Assembly (NCBI GenBank): GCA_023231475.1
Contig: JALJEE010002282.1
Span: 1-64,000 of the forward strand
DNA length: 64,000 bases
Source of the DNA: Seison nebaliae
Lineage: Eukaryota > Rotifera > Pararotatoria > Seisonacea > Seisonidae
Reading direction: 5' to 3'
The stretch's first letter is position 1. Each line of letters opens with the position of its first letter. Under the pieces are notes generated by a model. That model had not been told where the DNA came from and searched no databases. It saw only the letters and a list, made by a program, of their open reading frames with translations. Below are positions 42,001-54,639 of the stretch, one piece after another. The translations under genes and the position numbers were made by a program.

Positions 42001-45000
42001 TACTCTATTGTTGCCTCTCTAACTTGACATGATATGAAAAAAACGAATTGATAATCATTCGATCGATTTGGTTGATGAAGAATTGATCGTTTACATTTGG
42101 TCCATCATCGTTAAATATATGAACAAGAGGAGAAGAATTCTCATAAAGATCCTCATCGATTTATTCCGAATAATTTTCTGATGCATGCAACATTCAACCG
42201 ATGTGTATTCTTAATAGAATTATGATAGAAAACTGCTAAATATTTCCACACACACTTACACACACACATAAACACAAACATACACACACACACTCACACA
42301 AATGCACACTCGAACTTCATTTGGATATTAGGAGACTATATTGTTGGTTCACGAGAATGCACAATAAACAGTTCTATGTTGGCTTAGTGGTAACGATAGA
42401 GTCCGGCCCGAATTAGCTTGAGGAAGTGTGAGAATGGAACGAGAAGAGAAAGTTGAACGTCCCAAAATAAAAGTGTTTTACTATTCTCTTCGAGTGTGGT
42501 GCTACCATGAAAAGTTTGAATGAGAAGTTAATAAACAACAATTTCTTTTTGTTATTATTCTGATGATTCTATTAAAATTTGCCTTCATCACCATCTTAAT
42601 TTATTAGTTGGTAAGAGATTTTTATTAAGGAAAGTTCTCTCTATAATAAATGTGATTGGAAATAATCTCCCGCATCAATTTCATATTGATGATGTAAGAA
42701 AATTATATAATGATACTGATATGCATACTGTATGTATGATACTATACGTATATCTTACGGCATAGAAAACTTTCCTATATAAATGAATGCAGACACAGCA
42801 GTTTGGGAAGAGTGAGTTCGAAGGAAAGTAGTCACATTGGAGAAGTAGTTGAGTTACCATATCATCATCTAAACGGGAACTATGGTGACATATGGAAGCA
42901 ATGATGGAAGAACATATTAACATATATGAAGAAATTTTTATGTTGCATAATCGAACTCAAGGATATTATATTCATTGTACACAAAATTTATGTTTTTCGT
43001 CTTTTATTCATCTTTATTATGATTATATCCTGATAATATCCTGATAATATTACCACCACTACATCACTGCACTTACCTGCAGCGATCAATGAGAGAAATG
43101 AAAAAAATTTAATCCGATTTGGTGATAATCTAATTGAATGGAGAGGAAATAATTTTATACCATTATCCGATTATTTGGTTTCGCATCCCACATCCGCTAA
43201 GACATGGTTTCCATCAAGAGCGACTGATTGGTGGATGAATGGAAGAAGAAGAGAGTTCTCTCGATTTCTATCTGGCGTTCAGAAGAAAAGAAGTTGGTTG
43301 TGGAGGAGGAATGGAAATAGATCGACGACCTCTTTTTGGGTGAAAATCAAAGTAGTTCTAATGTTGCTATTTGCAATACCTAATCACTTTTCCTACGACG
43401 AAGATATAATGGAAATATGAGAAATGACAATAAAAATTCATTATCAATTTTTATCGATTATTTCTGTTCTTTTATCCTTCTTCATTCTGAAGAGATGGTT
43501 TGAGTGGAGTACGTGTATCTATCAACATACATTAGGACGATACACATACAACTCAGTCATTGATTTCGTACGAGCGAACGAAAGTATGAAAAGTTAAAGT
43601 GATGACGATGAGAATAATTGACGATCATTATTATTCTTATCATTTCTATCCATTTAATTTCTAAATATTATTATCACCAAACTGATGGAGAATGATTAAA
43701 ATACTTAAGATGATGAGGATAAGTGATGAACAATTAGAATATGAATATCATTGTCTGCAATTGCGTATTAATTGATCGTTCGCATCGATACATCCAAACG
43801 AAATCTATATCGATCTTTCCTTTTCTTCCAATCTTAATCGTCCGATTTCACTATCTGTCTCCACTGACTGAGTGACTGACTGACTGATTGCTTGACTTAC
43901 AGATCAATTGTGGAAGGAATAATTATTGGTATCATCCGACGGAATTTAAATAAAGGAAATCGGGTTAAATTCAGCTCATCAATATTCAACTCCCCTTATT
44001 CCCTACATACATCTAGTCATCTAGCATATTGAGTTCGATGCTGATTTTTATCAATTACTTCTAAGGAATACGTTCTGGTAAATCTTCATCATCGTCATTA
44101 TCATCATCTCTCTCAAACTCTTCCATTATTCCCTCTCCCAAGAATGTTTATACAACGATATCAAAATAAATGTTGTAGTTGTTGTTGTTGTTGTCGTTGA
44201 ATAATTTTCTTTTACAATTACTCCAAAATCGTGATAATAGTCATGATAAACGTAAGGATGGTGGGAGAGATGGAGAGCGATAAACATGAATGAACAAGAT
44301 AGTGATAATTGAAAGAATAAACCGTAAAATATTCGTTTAATCATCTTGTAACACTTATTTGGTGGGAGAGACAAAGGACAACACTTAAAGAGAAGAAAAG
44401 TTCGTTTTCCGAAAAAGAAACGGCTGTTTTCTGATAATTTTCCTAAATCTATCTAAACAGAGACTCCAGTTACTAAATTACCTTTGTTTCTTTTCCGTTA
44501 AAAATATTCCTCCGAATTTCTCTTCATACATATTTTCTTTCTTCTTCTTCTTTTTCGGGTTCTATTCACAACGAAATAATGGTCTTCAGTGTCATTTTCA
44601 TACATTCTCATTTAAGAAGAACATTTTTATGGTTTAGATGTACGCATACATACATACATTCATCCATACATCCACACACAGTCCTCCATTATTTTTTTCT
44701 TATCCGTTATTTTGATAAAACATTCTCTCCCCATTCACATCGTCAGTTGTTGGGGAAATATTTTCGGAACTTATCAAATCTACTTTCGAGAGACGACCTC
44801 CATCTCACTAATAAAAGAAAATGATAAAACGACCGTTTTTTTTTGTTGACAGACATGTTAAACAACCTTTTTTTCTTTTGTTCAAATAAATCACGAAAAT
44901 GGAGAAGCGTTGATGTCCGAACATTTATCCTTCGGAAGTATGAATTCATTATCTATGGTTCATTACATTTGAAATATTCGAATAAAATCTCCTTTCTCAT

Positions 45001-46855
45001 CAACAACATATCTCCTAGATATAGTTCGTCCAAGTTTTTTTGTCTATTAATTCTTTTATCTGTTCGTTTATTCGACTTCAATCAACGATATAAAATGGAT
45101 TTATTGCTAGATAAAGAATTAATTCTTATTCATTCGAACACACAATAATCTTCACTTATTATTCCTCGGAAGAAAACTATCATAGTTTCCTCTCCTCTGC
45201 TTCGAACTCACTTCATCGAATTATATATAACACGAATGTGATCCTGTCGAAAGGATTATATCGTGAGTCGTTGGAAAAAGAAAAAATTCTTCTTTTTTTG
45301 CAGCTGTTACTATGTAGTAAGAACGCCATTCCATTCTCCTTCGTGGTGACATTTGGAAAATGACGAATTGAGGAATGGCATTTCTATCATGTTGTCATGG
45401 TAACCAGAATTATTTGATTCCAACACATCCACATTTGACGAGAGCACAAACATTCCATTTAAATAGAGACATACCTCTTTAGTTCGAACTGCAAGTGTAA
45501 AATTTTTTTTTGTTACCTGCTGTAAAAATATTCTATTGACTTACCATAACTCTGAAATTCTTTTCAGCAGTTGAATTTCCTATGGCAAATTCCAATATTG
45601 ATTTGACTTCGGTGGCTTTTTCGACGCTCAAGGAAAAATTGGGAGTATGTAAATGGAAGGATTGTTTCATCTAACTAATATCGATAATATATCTTATTTA
45701 TGTTAAACATTAAGACATGTACTCAATAAAATTCAAATTAAAAAAGACGATTAATTTATCGATCTTCCATTGAATGATGAAGGAAATTATTAATATTTGC
45801 GAAAGTTGAAACACGAAAAAATTTCGAGTTTTACATCAATAAAACAATTTATGTTTTCTTAAAACATGACGATGAATAATTGAGAATAAGAAATAGAATG
45901 AATTAACTTAAGTATGAGAAATTAAATTATCTTATGAATGTCAATAATTAGCACAGACCAACATTAACAATCAATCGATATAGATTAATTATCTATTGAC
46001 TATTATGTAAGATAATAATCGGTAATTTAGTCTTTGTCTCATGGGACACTTAATTCGATTAATTTCCGTTTGACCTTCATAATCATTTTTGGACTTATTC
46101 ATGTAAAATTAAGAAGATAACGGAGGATGTTCGATTGACAGAAGAATAACTGTGGGAAATTGTTGTTGAGAAGAAGAAGAAGAAGTTGGTAGGATAAAGT
46201 TGTGGGCCTGTCAAACACAATATCAAACGGAAATTTTTCTTCGTTCACTAACTTCGATTGTAACCGAACACTAGTGTCGACTTGCAAACTTTTACTCGAG
46301 TTGATTTGAACATTATCAGTATGTATACATACTTTTCATTATGTATCTCTCTATGTTGAAGATAAGTCGGGATGCTTTTAACAAGAATCGACGAGTATTC
46401 GAAGTGGGAGCCACATGGGGTAGGATAGAGTATTGTAGACTACACTGATTTGACCTACAATTGCTTCTTGGCGTTAATTGAAATGAGTAATATCCACTTT
46501 ATACTTAATAGATAGCATTCGTGTATATCAACGAACATTAGACAGATACACAGAGAATTGGAAAGTTTCTTCGAAATAATAAGACAGCCCGAATATAAAT
46601 TAAACACATACTCATCATCTTCGTGCTACGGTCCTTCTCACCGTGCTACAACTATTCATCACTATTTATTACTTTCCAATCAATTACATTAAATGCAATA
46701 CATTCTTCAAACTTATCACTCTTTCACACTTGAACACGTTTCAGATTGAAAACTCTCCCTCTGAATGAATGATCATCATCCGTCAACAATTTCGAATTCG
46801 GGGAAGTCGATAAAAATAATTAGAGAAGGAAAACAATTAAGAAGAAAAAATAAAT
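36003..46855. other. Gene-poor 10.8-kb region
   Basis: No complete gene is supported. Contents are a (CA)n run at 36379-36401, a C8 run at 36593-36600, CA-rich sequence at 42247-42305 and many short frames lacking splice support. One exon-like frame (37454-37654, minus) is listed separately. GC and complexity are similar to the other introns and intergenic regions, so it may be a long intron or the regulatory domain of flanking genes. Confidence 0.45.
37533..37654 (-). CDS. Possible isolated first coding exon
   Basis: ATG 37654 opens a frame beginning MFCSVEECLSNNKEKHVNGK, continuing KGIHMTHPTLFV and meeting a strong donor GTAAGT after phase 1. Composition is coding-like and the GTAAGT donor is the best in this stretch. 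No matching downstream exon was found. The 995-aa frame downstream starts with its own ATG after an in-frame stop and cannot be joined in this phase. Confidence 0.35.
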
Positions 46856-47260
46856 CTACCAACATGTACCATCGTATCGACCTGAAGGTGAGCGATAAGT
46901 GTTCTGAACAGTCACTCTCTTCACCTCCGTATCATATTCGAGAGGACCTCGTTCTTTTCTGGTTTGAGGACCGTCGACTGGCGGCTCTCCACCCATCCAA
47001 CCTCTCATTTCTTTGTTAAATCGATCTTCTTCTTCACGAGTACTATAACGATTGGGAATATGGTCTGCTGGTGGATATGGTCGTCGATTTCTTGATGATG
47101 CATCTGAAGATGACGAAGATGATGAACTACTCGATGATGAGCTACTTGATGATCGCGAACGATTATCATGATGTTTCGAATTCGACGAACTCTTCTCCGA
47201 CTTTGTAGGTGATGTAATTTGACTGCTCATTTTGTTGCCGTCCTGCCAATTAATAGACAT
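46856..47260 (-). CDS. Ser-rich small protein or exon, up to 134 aa
   Basis: Open from ATG 47260; a second ATG at 47230 follows an acceptor-like GGCAG, so the exon may start at 47245. The order is a Ser/Lys head, a pure Ser run, then a coding-like acidic/aromatic part: RRPYPPADHIPNRYSTREEE, FNKEMRGWMGG, RKERGPLEYDTEVKRVTVQN. Reading through gives a stop at 46856. A donor GTACAT just before it would instead splice to an exon near 46750. No family is recognised. Confidence 0.5.
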   Translation of the reverse strand: MSINWQDGNKMSSQITSPTKSEKSSSNSKHHDNRSRSSSSSSSSSSSSSSSSDASSRNRRPYPPADHIPNRYSTREEEDRFNKEMRGWMGGEPPVDGPQTRKERGPLEYDTEVKRVTVQNTYRSPSGRYDGTCW

Positions 47261-47713
47261 AAGCGAATTTGATGATTTCTATTGAAACGAGAATAAACAT
47301 TAAAAATAATTTGAAAGTAATAATTTTAAATGAATTATCGATAGAGGAATTTTAATTATATCTCTTTAAATTAAATTTATTTTGGATAATCTCAGATTAG
47401 ATCAGATATCTAATTTTATAAAGGTGAGATGGATAGAGGAATAAAATGAATGAGATAGTCTAACAATAGAAGGTCATAAGAGAAACTTATCACTCTCTTA
47501 AAGGAAAATCATTTTAAATTCTTTTCTCGTCTTTAAGTTCCTTCCTATGTAAAATTCGTTATCTATCCACCTTCAACTTAACATACTCCAACTTCATTAA
47601 CTCCCCCTCATTCCTCTCGTCCTAACGGTTTAACTGATAGAGTTTCCTGTAAATCTTTCCGTAAGGTTACTCATCCTAACTGAAAGGAATATATTACATT
47701 ATATAATAATAAA

Positions 47714-48048
47714 TCATTGATTGATATCAATTTGTTCTATAGTTTTTTGTAATTCAACTTCTTCATCGATTCGATTCTTCATTTCTAAAATTTTCTCATT
47801 CCAATTCTCCTTCTTTAATATGAGTAGTAGTGGATGATATATATAGAACCCCGCATTCCTTTCGTAATAGATGATTTGTGGAATCGAATGTCGAAGTATA
47901 TGATGATGATGATGATGAGGATGTCCTATGATTTTGATATCATCAATCATTATTCAAGAATCATCAACTGTTATTTCATGAGTCATCTCGAAATATGAGT
48001 ATGCAAGACTGTGAATAATGATCGTTCTTTCCATTTTCTCATTATCAC

Positions 48049-48079
<31 letters not shown>

Positions 48080-48525
48080 GTCATTTCTTTCACGATTATC
48101 GTCACTATTGTGCGACAATAGTAAATTGTTTTGTCGGGAATCCTTCACTAATTTTCTCTAATGTCGATTGTCGACATTTCTCATCAATAAATTAAGAACA
48201 TTCACAAGGAAAAGTTCGAGATTTCCTCCCAAATCATCCCAACTGATTAATTTCAAACTCATCACTAAATAATGGAACATGTTTAATTTTTTTCAATATT
48301 TTCTTCTTCTTCTGAAGTATATATTTTTCAACGAACACATATTTCGAATAATTCTTCCCAGAATTTCATGGCTCGTTTGTGGGTGAATGAATTAACTGAT
48401 GTAATATCATCATCATTATCATCACGGTCACCATCATAATTTGAGATAGAAGATAATTGTGAATTTCTCATTCTGATGAGAACATCAAATCGAAAGAAAA
48501 CACCAGAAAATCGATAAAGTTTCAT
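47714..48525 (-). other. Unresolved multi-exon locus
   Basis: Several coding-like stretches lie in order on the minus strand: 48525-48339 (HKRAMKFWEELFEI), 48264-48200 (KLISWDDLGGNLELFLVN), 48157-47969 (with an Asp run and IIIHSLAYSYFEMTHEIT), and 47809-47714 (KENWNEKILEMKNRIDEEVE). The first three join by phase through GT...AG introns of 43-74 nt. The step to the last exon does not keep frame with any GT donor I can find. It may be a real gene with one exon missed, or partly decayed. No homologue is recognised. Confidence 0.35.
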
Positions 48526-50620
48526 TTACTAACGTTACGGAAAGTTTGGGTGGAAAAATGAGGAAGTAGTATGAATGTTGATAATAATTATGTCGTTTCG
48601 CACTGCTTCAATTTATTGTTGTAATAAACGGGTTACACTTCAACTTCGTTCCAATATGACGAAGAAGAAAATAAGAAAATAAAGAACTTTAATTGTAATA
48701 AGAAATGTGTCTAATCGAAAAGAATAAAAAGAGTTTGAAGATTTCTTCCAAACAAACGAAAAATATTTTTTAAAAATTATTTTAAAAAAAATATTTAAAA
48801 AAAATTAACTAAATAACATTCACCCTCTCATGGAATGGAAATAATCAGGATAGATCAAAACGTAGAGATCATATGGCTACTTTGAGAAGGATTGATATTA
48901 AGGAATTTCTGACAAATATAATTAACAGATTGGCATTGTTCGAAGAGTAATTCATTGGAATAATTATTCGTCGATTGTCAGGAACAAATGTTAATAATCA
49001 TCAAATAAAGTTCATATTTTGAAATAGGGTAAAACATCTGCTATTTCTTTTTCCGAATTCTCATCAACAATGAGGTGGATGGTGAAAGGGAATTTTTTTT
49101 TGGATAATTATTCGTCTGATACTTCACATGATTAATAGGAATCGAATTCGAATGAATTTGGCGGAGAAATCTGTCTGAATTATTCTGGAGTCCAGAGCAG
49201 CGATCGAATGAATCAATTGTATAAAATTTCAATCAATAATAAATAATGGAACAATTAATGGAATATGAGAGTTTGATTAGTAGTAGTTGGGAAAGAACAG
49301 TCGCACATAACCTACTGGTAAAAGTTTGGTTTACTCTGAGATTGAATATTTATTCATTCTTCTCCTCAACATCTCCTCTCTCCCATTTAACATTTACTCT
49401 TTCGACGTGAAATCATTCGTTCACCAACAATTCATGTAGTTGCGGTAAGAATAACAGTAAACAATCATTACAAGTACTCAGAGAGATTTGATTCACACAT
49501 ATTAGTTACAACTCAATAATGGTGAGAATGAGTAAGATAAATAACAAAGGAAATTTTTGATATGGAAGAAAATTCGTGAGAAATTGTAACGAAGTTCATA
49601 TTACAAAGAGAGATTTGTTACGAATAGACTTCGGCCGGAAAATAACCGAATGATGAGGCCCGTTCAAGAACATTTTGGAGCCTAAGCGAAGAGGTAGTGG
49701 TAATATAATAATGATGAATAACAGTAAAATTTCTAAAGTGGCACTGCAACCAGTTGGAAGGACGATGACCTTGCCCATTGCTGTGCATTTATCAATTTTC
49801 CTGCACATTCTGATTTATTGGAGAGACTGTGCATCAATGTGTGTAAGTGCACATGTGAACTAGGGAATGGTCTGCTTTCCTTAACATCAAATTTAATGTA
49901 CATATAATGAATTTCATACAAGAAATATTTCTCGAATGGTTTATTTATTGAATAGTTTGCTGGAAATAATGAAAGTATGAGAAATATTGATGTAACAATT
50001 GTAACAAGAATTGTATTAGGGCACAGTTTGAACATATGAGCACAATATAGAATCTTCAATAGAAGAGCATTTGTGTAGATGTGTCGTTTCTCGCAACATC
50101 ACACACCAAGACCATTCTTTATACATAGTAAGATGTATACGTAGAAGTTTATTTTGTTTATAAAGAAGTGTAGAAATTGAAATGTGGAGAAATAAGTTGA
50201 ATACCATCGTCCCTCGTCTAGTATCACCGCTATTTTTTCTATGTACAACTTGCTAATAAGTCGTCTTCTAATGTGAATGTCGTTCGCATAATTTATGCAA
50301 ACTGAAAAACATACAGAGTCAGGGACAACCATCCATTTTCTCTCTATGTTCCAACTGGGGACATATGTACCGACGTTTCTACTTATCTCTATTCTACATA
50401 CACAATATTACATCAATGGCTAAATATACATAATATCCGAGAAGAATAAATGAGTAGTTGAGTTTTAAACTTATTTCCTTTACTGAAATTTGAGACTGAC
50501 ATAGAATTAATTTGATGTTTATCACTAATTGAATATAAACGATAAGTTTTAGAACTTTTCTTTTTAGAATTATCGATAATTATCGAACACAATTAAAATT
50601 CACATAATATCTTGTCACTT
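48526..50620. other. Intergenic, no supported gene
   Basis: A/T-rich with short frames only. Around 49600-49860 GC is locally higher and both strands are open for about 60 codons (plus: KISKVALQPVGRTMTLPIAV). No splice or family support could be found. Confidence 0.4.
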
Positions 50621-51875
50621 TCACATCGAAGCGAATCGTTCTTTCGCTCGAAATTCCTTATTATTTACTCATTATCACGAGTAATTGTTGGAAAATGCAA
50701 ATGTGTTTGAGAAAGTTGTAAAAGAAATAAACTTTATTCTTCTTGTGTAGTTTTATTTGTGGAATGTCACTAGAACCATTCTCCGATTTCTTTTCTTCAA
50801 ATAATGTTATTGACGTTTTCTCCCGTTGAGGCGATTGGTAAACACTGACGTTCTTGACGGAACCTACAGGCGAAAAATTTACGATTTTCGCTGATTGCGG
50901 TGTGGTTGGAGAGACGAAATGCCTATCAGTTCTCGTACTCATTTCTGAGATACGTGAAATTTTTTCTGTTGTCGTCGTATGTTGAGTGTCACGTTCTTCT
51001 GTAGTCACTGCAATTAATGCTGGCATCTTATTAGCTTGGAGAACTTTGCTATTATCTAACACCGACTGATTAACATATTGTGTTTTACGTTGAGGTTTAT
51101 TTTTATTGTTGTTGTTGTTGAGCTCGAGAGATTGTGGTCTTAAATAATTGTTGTTTGATGAATTCAAATTTTCTTTATTATCAAAATTATTATTATTAAC
51201 GATGTTGTTGTTATTGTTATTGTTTGTTTCAAAAATTCTTTCCATATTTCTGTCATGCATTTGAACGTATGGTGTTGATTGTGAGAAAACGGTATTGGGT
51301 TGAGATAAATATGGTAATTTACCCGACGTTAAACTACCAACTGGTGAAGTAGAATTTTGATAGTTCATACCGATATTAGATGAATTTAATTGTAATTGAG
51401 TTGTTTGCCATTCCTTCAATTTCTCTTTTTGACTCTCGTCCATATTCTGCAAAGTGGCAAGAAGTTCTGGTGGTAAATTTCGATACTGGTTCATCGAAGT
51501 CGATTGATCCTCGTTATAAGTGACTGGCGCTTCCACCATCTTCTCATTTTCCGTATTAGCTAATGGTAAATTATTCGGTAAATTAAAATATGTTCGTTTA
51601 ATTGGAGAGGAAGAAGACGATTGATTATATGATGGTTGATCAGATGGAAGAACTCCATGAAAATTTGGATTACCAAATTCCGGATCTGAAGAGAAAGATA
51701 TTTCTTTTTGACTTTTACTACTGCTGGTTTTGAATCGAGGAAAACTCTTCTGTATATTCTTCATTATCGATGAGGAATTACTTGAACTTTTATGTTTATA
51801 AGACGATCTATTGTTGCCGTTTGGATTGTCGTATCCGGTTGTCAAAGAAGAATTCTGATAGGCATTGTTTTGCAT
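50621..51875 (-). CDS. Disordered Asn/Ser-rich protein, 392 aa (two exons)
   Basis: Exon 1 is 51875-50733 and exon 2 is 50656-50621, joined in phase 0 (donor GTTTAT). The second exon changes an apparently random hydrophobic read-through end into the polar end KEFRAKERFASM, which fits the rest of the protein better. The product is Ser/Asn/Gln-rich with an Asn run encoded by an AAC/AAT tract. There is one likely helical segment (LPPELLATLQNMDESQKEKL, then KEWQTTQLQ) and proline-directed sites (FVSPTTPQ, NFSPVG, YQSPQRE). Near the N-terminus, KNIQKSFPRFKTSSSK is basic. No domain is recognised; a cytoskeleton- or signalling-associated linker protein is possible. Confidence 0.65.
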
Positions 51876-52256
51876 GATCGGCGATGTTGAATAATTTAAT
51901 AGGAGAGGAGTGTCAGGTAAAGGTTCTTCTTTGATAGTTTGTTATGAAATAAAAAATGAGAGAAATGAAACACTTTTCTCTATAAGAAAAATAGTTCTAT
52001 GGTTTTTTTTAGGAAGAAAGTTCTCATGATTGTCATTCAGAAAGTAATAGACATGATGAAAAAAGCATTTTCGGACATTTTCCTCTTTTTTAACAATAAA
52101 ACTTTTATTCAAATGTCAAATTAATAAATTGAGAAAATGAAATTTTGTTAGATCAGTAAATTTACTGAAAGAGAATAAATTTGTAACGAGACTAAATAAT
52201 TAGTGAATTTGGAGGATTCATTTTCCACAGATACACAGATCATAAACGATAAATGA
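51876..52256. other. Spacer
   Basis: A/T-rich spacer of 381 bp between two minus-strand genes. No frame or motif worth naming. Confidence 0.5.
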
Positions 52257-53065
52257 TTACTGATTTCCAGTAGGGGAGGAAGACGATGAATATGTCTTTG
52301 TCAGTGAAATGTTTGTCAAGATTTGATGATTTGGGTGCGTCCTTCCGACGACGTCAGATTTAGTAGAAGATTTGTCACTGGTCATACTTAAATATGTCAA
52401 AGAGACTTGTAACAACGGCATGATAATGAATTTTCTTATATATGACGTTTTATAGAAACAATTGGACGATGATAGCCTTGGATGAATGATGTCAATGAAC
52501 ATTGGTCAAGAATTTACCTGTATCATTCTCTCTGTATTTCTAATGAAGAGAATTCAATAAGAAATTTACTACGTTGTCATGACAACCAATTTAGCGGGTG
52601 TGTATGTGCATTCTTTTAATGGCAGCTCAATAAATGATGATCAGCATTTCATCGTGCTCGTTAAAGAGAAATCAGATGGATGGAAATGATGAATGTGATG
52701 GATTTCTTTCACTTACAGGATAGAACGTTAAAATGATTAATGTAAATAAGATTTCCGTTAGTGCTAAGCTAAATGATAATCCAACAATAATCTTGGAAAG
52801 AAAATGAATAAATAAACTCTCATATTTTATTTGGAAATATTTCCCTTCATAAACTTTCTTATAATTTATCGAATAAATCAATTAATACGTTCAAGGTGAA
52901 CGAACTGTTCAAGATGTGGCTCTTCTCCTAATGATTCACAAGGGACAGAGACTCGATGGGAAATTAGGAGATTTCGATTAGACGTCCAAATATTAGTCAG
53001 CCATTTCACTGCAAGTGTCTTATATATCATATTAACCGACGGTATTTTAACGAACAAGTAAACAT
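52257..53065 (-). CDS. Small single-pass membrane protein, 135 aa, six exons
   Basis: Minus-strand exons: 53065-53041, 53008-52902, 52791-52717, 52539-52518, 52476-52447, 52405-52257. Every junction keeps phase (1, 0, 0, 1, 1) with GT...AG ends, which is unlikely by chance. The N-terminal part has WLTNIWTSNRNLLISHRVSV and PCESLGEEPHLEQF. Exon 3 is exactly one transmembrane helix (IIVGLSFSLALTEILFTLII). The tail after KYREND is Ser/Thr-rich (MTSDKSSTKSDVVG, KTYSSSSSPTGNQ), with possible phosphorylation sites. There is no cleavable signal peptide. The helix resembles the last helix of four-helix proteins such as tetraspanins, but no room exists for upstream helices before ACAT1. The first intron is only 32 nt. 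Confidence 0.65.
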
Positions 53066-53267
53066 GTTTATTAGTTCAGATTCAGCTGTTATCATTTAAA
53101 ATCGATGATCATGTTCATGAATCATATTATTGCTGGTGATTATGATGAACATCTGTTCATATTTGAAGTTTTCCATTGACCCACCTACACACATAAGGTC
53201 ACATTTAACAAATTGAAGAGGAGAGAGAATTATGAAAAGTTAGGCTTAACTTCCAATTAGGAAAAAA
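53066..53267. promoter_or_regulatory. Divergent membrane-protein/ACAT1 promoter region
   Basis: 202 bp between opposite start codons. It contains repeated ATGATCATG/ATGAACAT half-sites around 53103-53160. No TATA box is evident. Confidence 0.45.
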
Positions 53268-54605
53268 ATGAAATTGAATCACATTCTCCACAGTGTTAAA
53301 GGAGCGTTTATCGTTTCAGCATGTCGTACTCCTTTCGGATCGATGGGTGGTGCACTTTCATCTTTAACTGCATCAGAATTAGGTGCAATCGCTGTAAGAA
53401 ATGCATTCGAACGAACGAAATTGGATTCTTCATTAATTGATGAGGTCTATATGGGTGCTGTCTATCAAGGCGGTCAAGGTCAAGATATGGCACGACAAAC
53501 GATAATCTTGAACAAATATCCCGTCGATATCGTCTCCACAACATTCAATAAAGCATGTGCGTCCGGAATGAAGACGATAACGACCGCTTCTCAAGCTCTA
53601 ATGTTGGGACATCAACACATAATGATTTGTGGTGGAATGGAAAGTATGTCGAATGTTCCGTTTATATTAAAGAGGAATGCAGTGAAATATGGTGGATTTA
53701 AAATGGAGGATGGTATCTTGTATGATGGATTGACAGATATCTTCAGCGGGAGACACATGGGCGAATGTACCGAAGGTGTTATTAAAAAACACAACATCAC
53801 AAGAAAAGAACAAGACGACTATGCCATTTCCAGTTACACACGGTCAAAACAAGCGTGGGAAGTTTTAATTCATTTTTATTCATTCCAATTTCAATTCGAT
53901 AAATATTGAAAAGAATAATATTTTTAAAGATGAAGTTATTCCAATCGAAGTGAAAGATCGAAAAGGAAAAATTACGAAAGTGGAAGAAGATGAAGAATAT
54001 CGTCGTGTAAATTTCGAAAAATTTGGTAAATTACGAGCCGTTTTCACCAAAGACGGTTCCATCAATTTTCCATTTTTTAAATTTCAATCCGTTTCCAGGA
54101 ACAATAACTGCCGCAAATGCCAGTACGTTAAATGATGGTGCAGGAGCCGTCGTATTGATGTCGGAAGATGCCCTCATTAAATTCAACATCGAACCATTAG
54201 CTCGAATAGTGTCGTTTGCCGATTCATGTGTGGAACCGGAAAATTTTGCATTAGCTCCAGGAAAAGGTATTCCGATCGCTTTAACGAAAGCGGGATTAAC
54301 GTTCGTTTATTTAAGTAATAATTATTCTGATTAATTCAAAATTTTAAAGGACAAATCAAATATCGATGTGGGAGATCAATGAAGCATTTAGTGCTGTGGC
54401 AGTTGTTAATACAAAATTGTTAGATTTGGATCCAACGAAAGTGAATATGCATGGTGGAGCAGTGTCATTAGGACATCCAGTTGGGGCGTCAGGTACAAGA
54501 ATTACTGGACATCTTGTTCATCAATTGAAGAAGAATGAATTTGGTTGTGCTTCCATTTGTAACGGTGGGGGTGGAGCGACAACAATAATTCTTGAAAAAA
54601 TGTAA
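53268..54605 (+). CDS. ACAT1: Acetyl-CoA acetyltransferase (thiolase), ACAT1-like
   Basis: Exons 53268-53861, 53914-54055, 54099-54300 and 54350-54605; 397 aa. The three introns are 52, 43 and 49 nt, all with GTT donors. The enzyme makes or splits acetoacetyl-CoA in ketone-body and isoleucine metabolism. The nucleophile Cys97 is in NKACASGMK. Further landmarks are [76 protein letters not shown] (catalytic His) and the second Cys in [10 protein letters not shown]. Sequence is closest to the mitochondrial ACAT1 type. Only about 11 residues precede the thiolase core, so a usual-length mitochondrial presequence is missing or lies in an unseen exon. Confidence 0.95.
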
Positions 54606-54639
54606 AATATTTTAAATTATTTCCAAATAAAATTTATCA

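Noticed and set aside
42375-42440. A tRNA-like string (TGGCTTAGTGGTAACGATAGAGTC)-type A-box match
   Set aside because: No B-box (GGTTCGANTCC) at the right distance and no cloverleaf could be folded. The match is partial over fewer than 20 bases.
43175-43420. 81-aa plus-strand frame rich in Trp and Arg
   Set aside because: Unusual composition but no ATG context, domain or splice support; the reverse strand has an equally plausible short frame.
49596-49863. Overlapping frames on both strands with higher GC
   Set aside because: No start, splice or family evidence separates them from chance.
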